The notes under the pieces are model-generated. The model was not told the origin of the DNA, did not search any database, and saw only the letters and a list, made by a program, of their open reading frames with translations. A program made the translations under genes and the position numbers. Source: Micrococcus lylae NBRC 15355 (lineage in GTDB: Bacteria > Actinomycetota > Actinomycetes > Actinomycetales > Micrococcaceae). Taken from it: 52,882 nucleotides of DNA. Below are positions 19,550 through 28,480 of this stretch, piece by piece. The first letter of the stretch is position 1. Each line of letters starts with the position of its first letter. The stretch spans positions 1 through 52,882 of the forward strand of contig NZ_BCSN01000016.1 of assembly GCF_001570885.1 (NCBI RefSeq), read 5' to 3'.

Positions 19550-20428
19550 ATGAGTGAGCGGCGAGGCCGCGGCAAGCCCCAGGGAGATCCTTCGTGGGGC
19601 GACGCCATCTGGATCGAGGCCCCTTCCGTGAAGGCCGCCCGAGAACGGGACGCCCGCCGCGGGGAAACCGGTGACGAGACGACGGCCGCGGACACCGAGT
19701 GTCTCGAGGAGGATCTGCCGGACGGCGTCGACCCCGATCGCCTCGCCGCGGCCCGCGCCCGCAGCGCTGCCCGGCGCGCCCGTGCGCAGGCCGAGCGCGA
19801 ACACGTGGTGGGCTCTGGGCTGCCCGAGCCGCGCCGCAGCCGCCGCAGGACGAGCGCCGAGGCCGGCGGTGGCCCCCGCGGTCGCGGCAGCGGCAGTCGC
19901 CGGGAGCCGGCGCCGCTGCCGTCCGACCCGGACGAGCTGCGCGAGCTGGCCCGGAACATCGCGCTGCGCCACCTCACGGGTGCGCCCCGTTCCCGCCACC
20001 AGCTCGAGGAGCGCCTGGCGGACCGCGGCATCCCGGAGGAGGTCGGCGCCGAGGTCCTGGACCGCATGGAGGCCGTCCGTCTGGTGGACGACGCCGCCTT
20101 CGCCGAGACCCTGGTGCGCTCCCGCCACCGCGGCCGCGGCCTGGCCCGCAGCGCCCTGCGCCGCGAGCTCAAGGAGAAGGGCGTGGACGGCGAGACCGCA
20201 GAGGAGGCCCTGGAGGCCGTCACCGGGGAGGACGAGCGCGCCGCCGCCGCGGAGATCGTCGCCAAGAAGATCCGCACCCGTCCCGTGCCCACCGGCCCGG
20301 ACCCGGAGTCCCGGGCCGAGCGGGACAGGCACGTGCGGCGGCTCGTGGCCATGCTCGGCCGCAAGGGCTACGCGCCCGGCCTGGCATTCTCGGTCGTCCG
20401 CGACGCCATCGACGCCCAGGACGGCTGA
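19550..20428 (+). CDS. recX: RecX regulatory protein
   Basis: A 292-residue protein. The last ~160 residues are RecX helical repeats (ALRHLTGAPRSRHQLEERLADRG is represented in part; RRELKEKGVDGE follows; the end is RKGYAPGLAFSVVRDAID). RecX limits RecA filament growth. The first ~130 residues are a charged, Arg/Gly-rich extension that is longer than in most RecX proteins and probably disordered. The gene lies 25 bases after recA and is likely co-transcribed from the SOS-regulated promoter. Confidence 0.92.
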   Translation: MSERRGRGKPQGDPSWGDAIWIEAPSVKAARERDARRGETGDETTAADTECLEEDLPDGVDPDRLAAARARSAARRARAQAEREHVVGSGLPEPRRSRRRTSAEAGGGPRGRGSGSRREPAPLPSDPDELRELARNIALRHLTGAPRSRHQLEERLADRGIPEEVGAEVLDRMEAVRLVDDAAFAETLVRSRHRGRGLARSALRRELKEKGVDGETAEEALEAVTGEDERAAAAEIVAKKIRTRPVPTGPDPESRAERDRHVRRLVAMLGRKGYAPGLAFSVVRDAIDAQDG

Positions 20429-20498
20429 GGCCGGCCCTCTGAGGACCGCCGGCCGCGCACCCACGGTGCCGGGCCGCCGTCGGGAGGGGCCGCGCCAC

Positions 20499-20504
20499 TA
20501 GAAT
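20499..20504 (+). promoter_or_regulatory. -10 box of miaB, leaderless type
   Basis: TAGAAT with an 8-base spacer to the miaB ATG; no ribosome site intervenes. Confidence 0.6.
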
Positions 20505-20512
20505 GACCTGCG

Positions 20513-22045
20513 ATGACCACCACCGCTGACGCCCCGCAGACCCCCGCCGCGACCGCACCCATCGTGCCGGACAACACCGGCCGCACCTACGAGGTGCGCA
20601 CCTTCGGCTGCCAGATGAACGTCCACGACTCCGAGCGCATCTCCGGCCTGCTCGAGTCCACCGGCTACAGGCCCGTCGCCGAGGGCGACCAGGCCGACCT
20701 GGTCGTCTTCAACACCTGCGCCGTGCGTGAGAACGCGGACAACCGTCTCTACGGCAACCTCGGCAACCTGCGGAACGTGAAGCAGGCCCACGAGGGCATG
20801 CAGATCGCCGTCGGCGGCTGCCTGGCCCAGAAGGACCAGGACGTGATCGTTCAGAAGGCGCCGTGGGTGGACGTGGTGTTCGGCACCCACAACATCGGCT
20901 CGCTGCCGACCCTGCTCGAGCGCGCCCGCCACAACCAGCGTGCCGAGGTCGAGCTGCTCGAGTCCCTCGAGGTCTTCCCCTCCACGCTGCCGACCAAGCG
21001 CGAGTCCACCCATTCGGCGTGGGTGTCCATCTCCGTGGGCTGCAACAACACGTGCACCTTCTGCATCGTCCCGTCCCTGCGCGGCAAGGAGAAGGACCGC
21101 CGCCCGGGCGAGATCCTGCAGGAGATCAAGGCGCTGGTGGCCGAGGGCATCGTGGAGGTGACCCTGCTCGGGCAGAACGTGAACACCTACGGCGTGGAGT
21201 TCGGAGACCGCGGAGCCTTCGCCAAATTGCTGCGCGCCTGCGGCGAGATCAAGGGGCTGGAGCGGGTGCGCTTCACCTCCCCGCATCCGGCGTCCTTCAC
21301 GGACGACGTCATCGACGCCATGGCCGAGACCCCCAACGTGATGCCGCAGCTGCACATGCCGCTGCAGTCCGGCTCGGACAAGGTCCTCAAGGACATGCGC
21401 CGGTCCTACCGCTCCAAGAAGTTCCTCGGGATCCTTCAGAAGGTCCGTGAGCGCATGCCGCACGCGGCCATTACCACGGACATCATCGTGGGCTTCCCCG
21501 GTGAGACCGACGAGGACTTCGAGGACACCCTGCGCGTGGTGGAGGCCTCCCGCTTCTCCTCGGCGTTCACCTTCCAGTACTCCATCCGCCCCGGCACCCC
21601 CGCCGGAGAGATGGAGGACCAGGTGCCCAAGCAGAAGGTGCAGGAGCGCTTCGAGCGCCTCGTGGCGCTGCAGGACCGCATCTCCGCCGAGGAGATGAAG
21701 ACCCTCGTGGGCACCCGCCAGGAGCTGATGGTCACCGAGCAGTCCGGCTCCAAGGCCGGGGAGACCGGCCGCCTGGCCGGCCGGGCCCCGGACCACCGGC
21801 TGGTGCACTTCTCGGTGCCCGCCGGCTGTGAGACCCCGCGCCCGGGCGACTTCGTGACCGTCACCGTCACGGACGCCGCCGCGTTCTTCGCCATCGCGGA
21901 CCCGACCGCCGAGGACTACCTGGTCCGCCGCAGCCGGGCCGGCGACGCCTGGGACCGCGCGCAGGCCGAGTCCTGCGGCGTGCCCACCCCGGGCGCCGGC
22001 GGCGCCACCAGCCTCGGAATGCCGTCGCTGCGCCCGCGCTCCTGA
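20513..22045 (+). CDS. miaB: tRNA-2-methylthio-N6-dimethylallyladenosine synthase
   Basis: A 510-residue radical-SAM methylthiotransferase that adds the methylthio group to i6A37 of tRNA. The radical-SAM cysteines are Cys177, Cys181 and Cys184 in GCNNTCTFC. The N-terminal UPF0004 domain with its own cluster cysteines and the C-terminal TRAM domain (about 395-460) are intact. The last ~45 residues are a family-atypical tail. Its stop overlaps the miaA start by one base (TGATG), so the two tRNA position-37 enzymes are coupled. Confidence 0.97.
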   Translation: MTTTADAPQTPAATAPIVPDNTGRTYEVRTFGCQMNVHDSERISGLLESTGYRPVAEGDQADLVVFNTCAVRENADNRLYGNLGNLRNVKQAHEGMQIAVGGCLAQKDQDVIVQKAPWVDVVFGTHNIGSLPTLLERARHNQRAEVELLESLEVFPSTLPTKRESTHSAWVSISVGCNNTCTFCIVPSLRGKEKDRRPGEILQEIKALVAEGIVEVTLLGQNVNTYGVEFGDRGAFAKLLRACGEIKGLERVRFTSPHPASFTDDVIDAMAETPNVMPQLHMPLQSGSDKVLKDMRRSYRSKKFLGILQKVRERMPHAAITTDIIVGFPGETDEDFEDTLRVVEASRFSSAFTFQYSIRPGTPAGEMEDQVPKQKVQERFERLVALQDRISAEEMKTLVGTRQELMVTEQSGSKAGETGRLAGRAPDHRLVHFSVPAGCETPRPGDFVTVTVTDAAAFFAIADPTAEDYLVRRSRAGDAWDRAQAESCGVPTPGAGGATSLGMPSLRPRS

Positions 22046-22968
22046 TGTCCTCCGGCACCCAGGCGAGCCGGCAGCGCCCGGTGATCGCCGTCGTCGGGGC
22101 CACGGCCACCGGCAAGTCGGCACTGGCCGTGACGCTGGCACAGCGCCTGAGCGGGGAGGTCGTCAACGCGGACGCCCTGCAGTTCTACCGGGGCATGGAC
22201 ATCGGTACCGCCAAGACCATGCCGGCCGAGCAGCAGGGGGTGCCGCACCACCTGCTGGACGTCCTGGACGTCACCGAGGAGGCCTCCGTGGCCGCGTTCC
22301 AGGCGCAGGCACGGGAGCTGTTCGCGCAGATCCGCGGGCGGGGGAGGACCCCGATCCTCGTGGGCGGCTCGGGCCTCTACGTCCGCGCCGCCCTGGACGT
22401 GCTGGAGTTCCCGCCCACCGATCCCGCGGTGCGTGCCGAGGTGGAGGCCGAGCTGGCCGCGCGGGGAGCGGCAGCCCTGCGGGCCGAGCTCGCCGCGGTG
22501 GACGCGGCCTCCGCGCAGAACGTGAGGGACGAGCGGCGCCTGGTGCGCGCCCTGGAGGTCCACCGCATCACCGGCCGCCCCTTCAGTGCGTTCATGCCGC
22601 AGCGGCAGACCCACCCGGACGTCGCGCCGGCGGTGCAGATCGGCCTGCAGATCGACCGGGCCGTGCTGCACGAGCGCATCGCCGCCCGCGTCCACGCCAT
22701 GGTGGACGCCGGGCTCGCCGAGGAGGTCCGCCGCCTGGAGGCCGCCGGGCTGCGGGAGGGCAGGACGGCCTCGCGGGCCATCGGCTACGCCCCGTTCCTG
22801 GCCGTCCAGGACGGGGAGATCACCGAGGCCGAGGCGATCGAGCAGACCATCGTGGCCACCCGCCGCTTCGCCCGCCGCCAGGAGACCTGGTTCCGGGCCG
22901 ACCCGCGCGTGCACTGGGTGGAGGCGCTGGCCGAGGACGTGGTGGAGCAGGCGCTGGCGGTGCTCTGA
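22045..22968 (+). CDS. miaA: tRNA dimethylallyltransferase
   Basis: A 307-residue enzyme that transfers the dimethylallyl group to A37 of tRNA, the substrate step before MiaB. The P-loop GATATGKS is at residues 18-25, with [18 protein letters not shown] and the later [13 protein letters not shown] segment as expected. Length is normal. Translation is coupled to miaB through a one-base overlap. Confidence 0.97.
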   Translation: MSSGTQASRQRPVIAVVGATATGKSALAVTLAQRLSGEVVNADALQFYRGMDIGTAKTMPAEQQGVPHHLLDVLDVTEEASVAAFQAQARELFAQIRGRGRTPILVGGSGLYVRAALDVLEFPPTDPAVRAEVEAELAARGAAALRAELAAVDAASAQNVRDERRLVRALEVHRITGRPFSAFMPQRQTHPDVAPAVQIGLQIDRAVLHERIAARVHAMVDAGLAEEVRRLEAAGLREGRTASRAIGYAPFLAVQDGEITEAEAIEQTIVATRRFARRQETWFRADPRVHWVEALAEDVVEQALAVL

Positions 22969-23119
22969 CTCGTCGCGGGACTGAGCTCGTGCCCCGGGCG
23001 TCCTCTCCTGCACAGCCGCCCTTCGCTCTGAGCGCATCCCCGGAGCGCTCCCTGCGGTGGCGCGGCTCACACAGGCGCCGCTACGGTGCTGGAAAGCAGA
23101 GGGAAGGAGCGGAATCGTC

Positions 23120-24295
23120 ATGGCCTTCAGCACACCGAAGCCCGGCAGCGCCCCCAGCGCATGGCACCGCGGCCTGGTGACGACGCTCGGCACGGTCGCC
23201 TTCGGCCGGCCCCGGATCCTGGGAGAGGTCCGCCCTGCCCGTGCCCTGCGCCGCGGCCCGCGCGGCTCGCGCCGCTCGCGCAGCACCCGGCCCACCGACG
23301 ACGGCCACCGTCCCCGCCTCTACCTCGCCAGCCACCGCAACGGCGCCATCGACGGCTGCGCCCTGGCCTCCGCCGCCCCCGGCGCGCAGTTCCTCGTCTC
23401 GGCCCAGCTGCTGCGCCATCCGCTGCTGCGCCTGCTGTTCACCGGCATCCCCGTGGTGCGGCCGAAGGACGTGGAGCGCTACGGCATGGACCCGGCCGAG
23501 GTCGCGGACCCGGTGACCGCCGGGGTGCGCCACCTGGCCGCCGGGGGAGACCTCGTGGTCCTGCCCGAGGGCACCTCCGAGTGGTCGCACGCCCCGCAGC
23601 CCTACCGGAAGGGCGCCGCCCGGATCCTCGCCGCCTGCCGAGCCCAGGGCGTGGACGTGGAGGTCGTCCCGGTGGGCCTGTTCTACTCCGCCCCGGACCG
23701 CTACCGCTCCCGCGTGGAGGTCCTCCTCGGGGACCCTGTCCCGCTTCCCGACGACGGCACCTCGGCGTCCGATGCCGCCTCACCTGGGCCGTCGCGCGCC
23801 CCGGTGCCCGGCGCCGGCGGAGCGCCTGACCCCGCCGAGGTCGACCGCATCCACCAGGTGCTGTCCACAGCCTTGGACGAGGTGTCCGTGGACTGCCCGG
23901 ACGATCAGTCCTTCCACGCTGTCCTCACGGCCGCCGGCGCCGACGCCCGCGCCGCAGAGGGCTTCACCGAGTCCTTTCTGCACCATCAGCGTCAGGCTCG
24001 CGCCGGCCGCCCGCCGCTGCCCGGAGCCCCGGCGCCGCGCTGGCCGCGGCTGCTCGGCCTGACCCTGCAGGCTCCGATCGCCCCGGTCCTGCTCACCGCC
24101 TGGGCGGTGGGGAAGAAGGCGGACGCCGTGAACACCGTCAGCTTCTTCCGTGTGCTCGGCGGCACGGCCGCCGCCCTGCTGTGGGCCCCCGTGCTCGCCG
24201 GGCTCACCGTGGCCAAGCCCGCCGCAGGTCCCGCCGCGCTGGCCTCGAGCGCCGCCGGGTGGGCACTGCTCGGTGTGAACCGCTGGCGGCTGTAG
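23120..24295 (+). CDS. PlsC-like glycerolipid acyltransferase
   Basis: A 391-residue protein with a 1-acylglycerol-3-phosphate acyltransferase-like domain. The acceptor motif reads SHRNGAID: His72 to Asp78 has five residues between, instead of the usual four. The second block (VVLPEGTSEW, Pro149-Gly151) is clear. After a Gly/Pro-rich linker the C-terminus has two or three hydrophobic segments (about 315-390). The ATG at 23120 follows AAGGAG; an earlier in-frame start lacks this. The product likely acylates a phospholipid precursor, substrate unknown. It sits between miaA and a PEP-synthase-like gene, which is not the usual order. Confidence 0.75.
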   Translation: MAFSTPKPGSAPSAWHRGLVTTLGTVAFGRPRILGEVRPARALRRGPRGSRRSRSTRPTDDGHRPRLYLASHRNGAIDGCALASAAPGAQFLVSAQLLRHPLLRLLFTGIPVVRPKDVERYGMDPAEVADPVTAGVRHLAAGGDLVVLPEGTSEWSHAPQPYRKGAARILAACRAQGVDVEVVPVGLFYSAPDRYRSRVEVLLGDPVPLPDDGTSASDAASPGPSRAPVPGAGGAPDPAEVDRIHQVLSTALDEVSVDCPDDQSFHAVLTAAGADARAAEGFTESFLHHQRQARAGRPPLPGAPAPRWPRLLGLTLQAPIAPVLLTAWAVGKKADAVNTVSFFRVLGGTAAALLWAPVLAGLTVAKPAAGPAALASSAAGWALLGVNRWRL

Positions 24296-24368
24296 CCCCG
24301 GGTCTGCCCGCCACCTCGTCCCGACCGTTCCTCAACCAGACGCCCGACCCGCCACCAGGAGAGACGCC

Positions 24369-26939
24369 ATGGCCCTGATCATCGACTTCCACCACGAGGA
24401 CGCCGCCGAGCTGGCCGTGTCCGGAGGCAAGGGCGCGTCCCTGGCCCGGACGGCGCGTGCGCTGCCGGTGCCGCCGGGGCTGATCGTCACCGCCGAGGCC
24501 TACCGGGACCTGGTGAAGGACATCGCCGCGGACCTGCGGGCGGTCCTGGCCCGCCTGGACGCCGGCGAGACCGACGTGGACACCGCCGCCGCCGAAGCCC
24601 AGGAGCTGATCCTGGCCGCCGAGGTCCCGGAGGCCTGGCGCAGCCGGCTCGCCGCGCTGATGGAGCAGTCGGGGCTGGCAGACCACGCGGTGGCGGTGCG
24701 GTCCTCCGGCACCATGGAGGACCTGCCCGGCGCCGCCTTCGCCGGCCAGCACGACACCCACCTGGGCGTGCGCGGCGTGGAGGACGTGCTGGCGAAGGTG
24801 CTTGCCTGCCACGCCTCGCTCTGGAACGCCCATGCCATGCGGTACCGGCAGCGGCTCGGGGTGGACCATCTCGAGGCGGCCATGGCCGTCGTCGTGCAGC
24901 AGATGGTGGAGGTGGGCGCCGAGGAGGCGGCCGGCGTCGCCTTCTCCGTGGATCCGGTGCGCGGGCAGATGGGGCACGTGCTGATCAACGCGGCCTTCGG
25001 CCTGGGCGAGACGGTCGTCGGGGGAGAGGAGCCGGTGGACGAGTACATCGTCGCCCGCCACGGGCACGAGCAGGTGGCCGAGACGATCGCGGAGAAGCCC
25101 CACGCCCTCGTCTCCCTGCCCGACGGCGGCACGAAGGAGGTGGACCTCTCCGCCGAGCACGGCGCCCGCCCGGCCCTCACCGAGGACCAGCGTGCCGAGG
25201 TCGCGGACCTGGCCGTGGCCGCCGAGGTGCACGCCGGGTTCCCGCAGGACATCGAATGGGCGTACTCGCAGGGGCGGCTGTTCCTGCTGCAGTCCCGCCC
25301 CGTCACCCGCGTGGCCGCCCGGCTCACCCGGGATGAGTCCGCGGAGCGCTTCCCCACGCCGATCGCCCCGCTGACCTGGGACCTGGTGGAGGACGGCTTC
25401 CACCGCTCCCTGAACCACTCCTTCGACCTCATGGGCCTGCCGCCGTTCGACGACAAGTGGTTCGTGATGAAGGACTCCTGGATCTACGGCAACCAGACCG
25501 CCGTGGAGCTCTACGCGGACCGGCTGCCGCTGCGCATGCTCACGGACGCCGAGTCCCTCGAGGCCGCCATCCCGGAGATCATCCGCGACTACTCCTGGGT
25601 GCAGCAGCTGCCCCTGCAGTGGGCCCGGGACCTGGACACCTACCTGCTCGCCCTCGGCCGGCTCGACGCCGTGGACCCGGACGCACTGGGCCTGCCGGCC
25701 CGCTGGGAGCACGTCAAGGCCATCGCCGCCGCCGGCAACGCCTACTTCCTGCCGAACATCGCCATCTCCCTGACCCAGCGCACCCTCTACGGCGCCCTGC
25801 AGCGCATGCTGTCCATGGCGCTGAGCACGGAGCAGGCGCAGCAGGTGTTCGAGCAGCTCCTCTCCGCCACGGACACCAAGACCGGTCAGGTCAACGCCGA
25901 GCTGTGGGAGCTCTCCCGCACCCTGCGCGCCACCCCGGAGCTACTGGACGCGCTCGCCGCGGACGGTGCGGCCGCCGTGGTGGACCGCCTCGAGACGTGG
26001 CCGGAGTTCGCCGCCGCCTTCACGCGGTTCCTGCAGCGGCACGGCCACCGTGAGCTCGACTTCGACGCCTACCATCCCACCTGGGTGGAGGCCCCGCACA
26101 TCGTCCTGGACCAGATCCGCCTCATGGCCGACCGCGAGGACGAGGACCACGCCGCCGCGGACCGGCGGGCGAAGGTCACCGCCATGGAGACCGAGCTGGC
26201 CGTGCTGGCCGAGGTCCCGGACCCGCTGCGCTACCTGGTGCAGGAGGTCATCCGCCTGGCCCGCGAGTACACCGCCCTGGACGACCTCGAGCACTATCAG
26301 ACCACCCGCATGAGTCCGATCCTGCGCCGCGCCGTCCGCTCCCTCGGCGCCGGCCTGGTGGACGAGGGCGTGCTCAGCGACCCCATGGACGCGTTCTTCC
26401 TGCCGGTCGCGGACCTGGACGCCGCCTTCGGCGTCACCGGCGAGGGGCACGACGACGGCCACACGCCCTCGGACGGCGAGGGCGCCGCCGTCGGGAAGCA
26501 GGATCTGGCGCCGCTGACGGCGGTGGCCGCCGAACACAAGGCGGCCTACGAGGCCGCGTGTGCAGGGACCCCGGACTGGGTGTGGGGCAAGTCGGAGGCC
26601 GAGCAGTTCGACGACGACGCGCTCGTGGGCGCCGCCGGAAGCCCGGGTTCGGTCGAGGGCGAGGTGTTCCTGGTGCACGGGCCGGAGGACTTCGCGTCCT
26701 TCCCCTCCGGAGCGATCCTCGTGGCCCGCACGACCAACCCGGCCTGGACCGCGCTGTTCTACCAGGCCTCCGGGGTGATCACGGAGTCCGGCGGCGCGCT
26801 CTCCCACGGCGCGGTGACCGCGCGCGAGCTCGGGCTGCCGTCCGTCATGGCGATCCGCGGCGTGATGCAGCGGCTGGAGAACGGGCAGAAGGTGCGCGTG
26901 GACGGCTCCGCCGGGACGGTCTCGCTGCTTCAGGAGTGA
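24369..26939 (+). CDS. PEP-synthase/rifampin-phosphotransferase-like protein (ATP-grasp plus swivelling His domain)
   Basis: An 856-residue two-part phosphotransferase. Residues 1-315 are the PPDK/PEP-synthase ATP-grasp domain (SGGKGASLA with Lys21; VRSSGTMEDLPGAAFAGQHD; DIEWAYSQGRLFLLQSRPVT). A central region of about 450 residues is unlike PEP synthase. The C-terminus is the phosphohistidine domain with the catalytic His813 in GGALSHGAVTAREL. The C-terminal TIM barrel of true PEP synthase is missing. This order and length match rifampin phosphotransferase (RPH, ~860 residues), which transfers phosphate from ATP to rifampin. A fermentation-type or other phosphotransferase cannot be excluded. 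No rifamycin-associated element is evident upstream. Confidence 0.8.
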   Translation: MALIIDFHHEDAAELAVSGGKGASLARTARALPVPPGLIVTAEAYRDLVKDIAADLRAVLARLDAGETDVDTAAAEAQELILAAEVPEAWRSRLAALMEQSGLADHAVAVRSSGTMEDLPGAAFAGQHDTHLGVRGVEDVLAKVLACHASLWNAHAMRYRQRLGVDHLEAAMAVVVQQMVEVGAEEAAGVAFSVDPVRGQMGHVLINAAFGLGETVVGGEEPVDEYIVARHGHEQVAETIAEKPHALVSLPDGGTKEVDLSAEHGARPALTEDQRAEVADLAVAAEVHAGFPQDIEWAYSQGRLFLLQSRPVTRVAARLTRDESAERFPTPIAPLTWDLVEDGFHRSLNHSFDLMGLPPFDDKWFVMKDSWIYGNQTAVELYADRLPLRMLTDAESLEAAIPEIIRDYSWVQQLPLQWARDLDTYLLALGRLDAVDPDALGLPARWEHVKAIAAAGNAYFLPNIAISLTQRTLYGALQRMLSMALSTEQAQQVFEQLLSATDTKTGQVNAELWELSRTLRATPELLDALAADGAAAVVDRLETWPEFAAAFTRFLQRHGHRELDFDAYHPTWVEAPHIVLDQIRLMADREDEDHAAADRRAKVTAMETELAVLAEVPDPLRYLVQEVIRLAREYTALDDLEHYQTTRMSPILRRAVRSLGAGLVDEGVLSDPMDAFFLPVADLDAAFGVTGEGHDDGHTPSDGEGAAVGKQDLAPLTAVAAEHKAAYEAACAGTPDWVWGKSEAEQFDDDALVGAAGSPGSVEGEVFLVHGPEDFASFPSGAILVARTTNPAWTALFYQASGVITESGGALSHGAVTARELGLPSVMAIRGVMQRLENGQKVRVDGSAGTVSLLQE

Positions 26940-26965
26940 GGGCCGGGACCAGGGCCGGCGGCGGG

Positions 26966-27017
26966 CGGGGACATCCCGAGCCGACGGCCGACGGGGACAT
27001 CCCGAGCCGGCGGCCGT
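26966..27017 (+). repeat. 26-bp tandem duplication upstream of dapF
   Basis: Two units, 26966-26991 and 26992-27017, each start CGGGGACATCCCGAGCCG and differ at two positions. Each contains the small inverted repeat GGGACATCCC. It lies just before the dapF -10 box. Confidence 0.8.
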
Positions 27018-27037
27018 CCCGGGCCGGCTGCGGCCCC

Positions 27038-27043
27038 TAGACT
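27038..27043 (+). promoter_or_regulatory. -10 box of dapF, leaderless type
   Basis: TAGACT with a 7-base spacer (GGGCGGC) to the ATG. Confidence 0.65.
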
Positions 27044-27050
27044 GGGCGGC

Positions 27051-27980
27051 ATGAGCAAGCACCGTGCCGCCCTCGACGCCCTGTCCGGACTGACCTTCGC
27101 CAAGGGGCACGGCACCGGGAACGACTTCGTCCTGATCGCCGACCCGGACGGCACCGTGGCCCTTGAGGCCGAGAAGGTGGCCGCGCTGGCCGACCGCCAC
27201 CACGGCATCGGCGGCGACGGCGTCATCCGTGCGGTGCCCTCGAAGCACCTCGCCGAGGGGCAGGCTCTGCTGGCCGAGCATCCGGACGCCGAGTGGTTCA
27301 TGGACTACCGCAACGCGGACGGCTCCGTGTCCGAGATGTGCGGCAACGGGGTGCGCGTGTTCGTGCACTTCCTGGTGTCCGAGCAGCTCGTGCCCCTCGA
27401 GCCGGGGCAGACCCTGGCGATCGGCACCCGCGCCGGCGTCAAGCACGTGACCCGCCTGGACCACGGCTACGCCATCGACATGGGTCCGTGGAGCTACATC
27501 GACCCGGAGCTGGCGCAGGAAGCGGCGTCGGACTCCGTGGTGGAGGCCGCGGGCCTGCAGGATCCCCGTCCGGCGCTGAGCATCTCCATGGGCAATCCGC
27601 ACACCGTGGTGCCCGTGCAGTCCTTCGAGGACCTGGCCGAGCTGGACCTGACCCGCGCCCCGCACGTGGAGCCGGCCCCGGAGGGAGGCACCAATGTGGA
27701 GTTCGTGGCCGCCTTCGAGCCGATGATCCGCGACGGCGTCGGCCGGGTGAAGATGCGTGTGCACGAGCGCGGAGTGGGGGAGACCCGGTCCTGCGGCACG
27801 GGCGCCTGCGCCGCCGCCACCGCGATGCGCGCCTGGGCCGGCACCGAAGGCTGCGACTCCTGGCTCGTGGAGGTCCCTGGCGGCCTGCTGGCCGTCGACT
27901 TCCTCGCCCACGCCGACGGCACCGAGCACGTGGTCCTCGCCGGCCCGGCCGAACTGGTCTTCCGCGGCACCCTCGGCTGA
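27051..27980 (+). CDS. dapF: diaminopimelate epimerase
   Basis: A 309-residue epimerase converting LL- to meso-diaminopimelate, the lysine precursor. The two catalytic cysteines are Cys97 in MCGNGVRVF and Cys248 in SCGTGACAA, one in each half of the pseudo-symmetric fold. HGTGNDF near residue 21 is the family start block. In relatives dapF is followed by a methyltransferase and hflX; here a toxin-antitoxin module with flanking repeats intervenes. Confidence 0.97.
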   Translation: MSKHRAALDALSGLTFAKGHGTGNDFVLIADPDGTVALEAEKVAALADRHHGIGGDGVIRAVPSKHLAEGQALLAEHPDAEWFMDYRNADGSVSEMCGNGVRVFVHFLVSEQLVPLEPGQTLAIGTRAGVKHVTRLDHGYAIDMGPWSYIDPELAQEAASDSVVEAAGLQDPRPALSISMGNPHTVVPVQSFEDLAELDLTRAPHVEPAPEGGTNVEFVAAFEPMIRDGVGRVKMRVHERGVGETRSCGTGACAAATAMRAWAGTEGCDSWLVEVPGGLLAVDFLAHADGTEHVVLAGPAELVFRGTLG

Positions 27981-27990
27981 ACCCCTGGCA

Positions 27991-28089
27991 CTTTCGTTCG
28001 GGAAACCGTCGAGTCCCGGAGCGCTTTCGTTCGGGAGAACGTCGCGTTCCGGGGTACTTTCGTTCGGAAGAACGTCGGGTTCGTCGTGC
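27991..28089 (+). repeat. 33-bp tandem repeat, three copies (left array)
   Basis: Three exact-period units start at 27991, 28024 and 28057, each beginning CTTTCGTTCGG. Units 2 and 3 hold the hairpins CGTTC-GGGA-GAACG and CGTTC-GGAA-GAACG, both closed by GNRA-type tetraloops; unit 1 is imperfect. The array begins 10 bases after the dapF stop. The same sequence returns in inverted orientation on the far side of higBA. Confidence 0.9.
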
Positions 28090-28191
28090 AGCCAACCCGA
28101 CGCTCCTGCGACCGCCCGGCTGTGGGGCAGCGGGGCCGTCGCGCAGACGGCGAAGGTTTTCCACACCCGACCCATCCATGACGCAGAGCGT

Positions 28192-28197
28192 TATACT
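28192..28197 (+). promoter_or_regulatory. -10 box of higBA
   Basis: TATACT, eight bases before the higB ATG. It is one of the best -10 matches in the window and implies a leaderless higB transcript. Confidence 0.65.
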
Positions 28198-28205
28198 CCG
28201 AGTGC

Positions 28206-28466
28206 ATGATCAGATCGTTCGGAAGCAAGGACACCGAGCGCATCTGGCACGGGGCCTACGTGAAGCGCATCGATCGAACGGTGCAGCGCGCGACCCTGAG
28301 GAAGTTGGAGATGATCAACGCCGCCCATGTGGTGGACGATCTCCGGATTCCACCGGGGAACCGCCTGGAACAGCTCGTCGGTGACCGACGTGGTCAGTAC
28401 AGCATCCGTGTCAATACGCAGTGGCGGCTCTGCTTCGTCTGGACTGCTCTGCTTCGTCTGGACTGA
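28206..28466 (+). pseudogene. higB: HigB-type toxin, C-terminus lost by a 19-bp tandem duplication
   Basis: An 86-residue RelE/HigB-family mRNA interferase as it stands (MIRSFGSKDTERIW, then QYSIRVNTQWRLCFVW). After residue 80 the frame is shifted by a perfect 19-bp tandem duplication, giving the tail ALLRLD. Skipping one copy restores the reading CFVWTEGGAEDVELVDCH, about 93 residues and the normal HigB ending, with the stop at 28504-28506 inside higA. The lost Asp-x-His end corresponds to residues (Asp90, Tyr91, His92) reported as important in Proteus HigB, so the toxin is probably inactive. Loss of one copy would restore it. Confidence 0.85.
28428..28465 (+). repeat. perfect 19-bp tandem duplication at the 3' end of higB
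   Basis: CTCTGCTTCGTCTGGACTG occurs twice with no gap (28428-28446, 28447-28465). Nineteen is not a multiple of three, so the second copy shifts the toxin frame by one. Confidence 0.97.
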
Positions 28467-28480
28467 AGGAGGAGCGGAGG

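Noticed and set aside
24296-24368. Rifamycin-associated element upstream of the RPH-like gene
   Set aside because: I looked for the palindromic GGGGCTTGC-type element and did not see it.
27991-28089. CRISPR-like array
   Set aside because: The units abut with no unique spacers and there are no cas genes.
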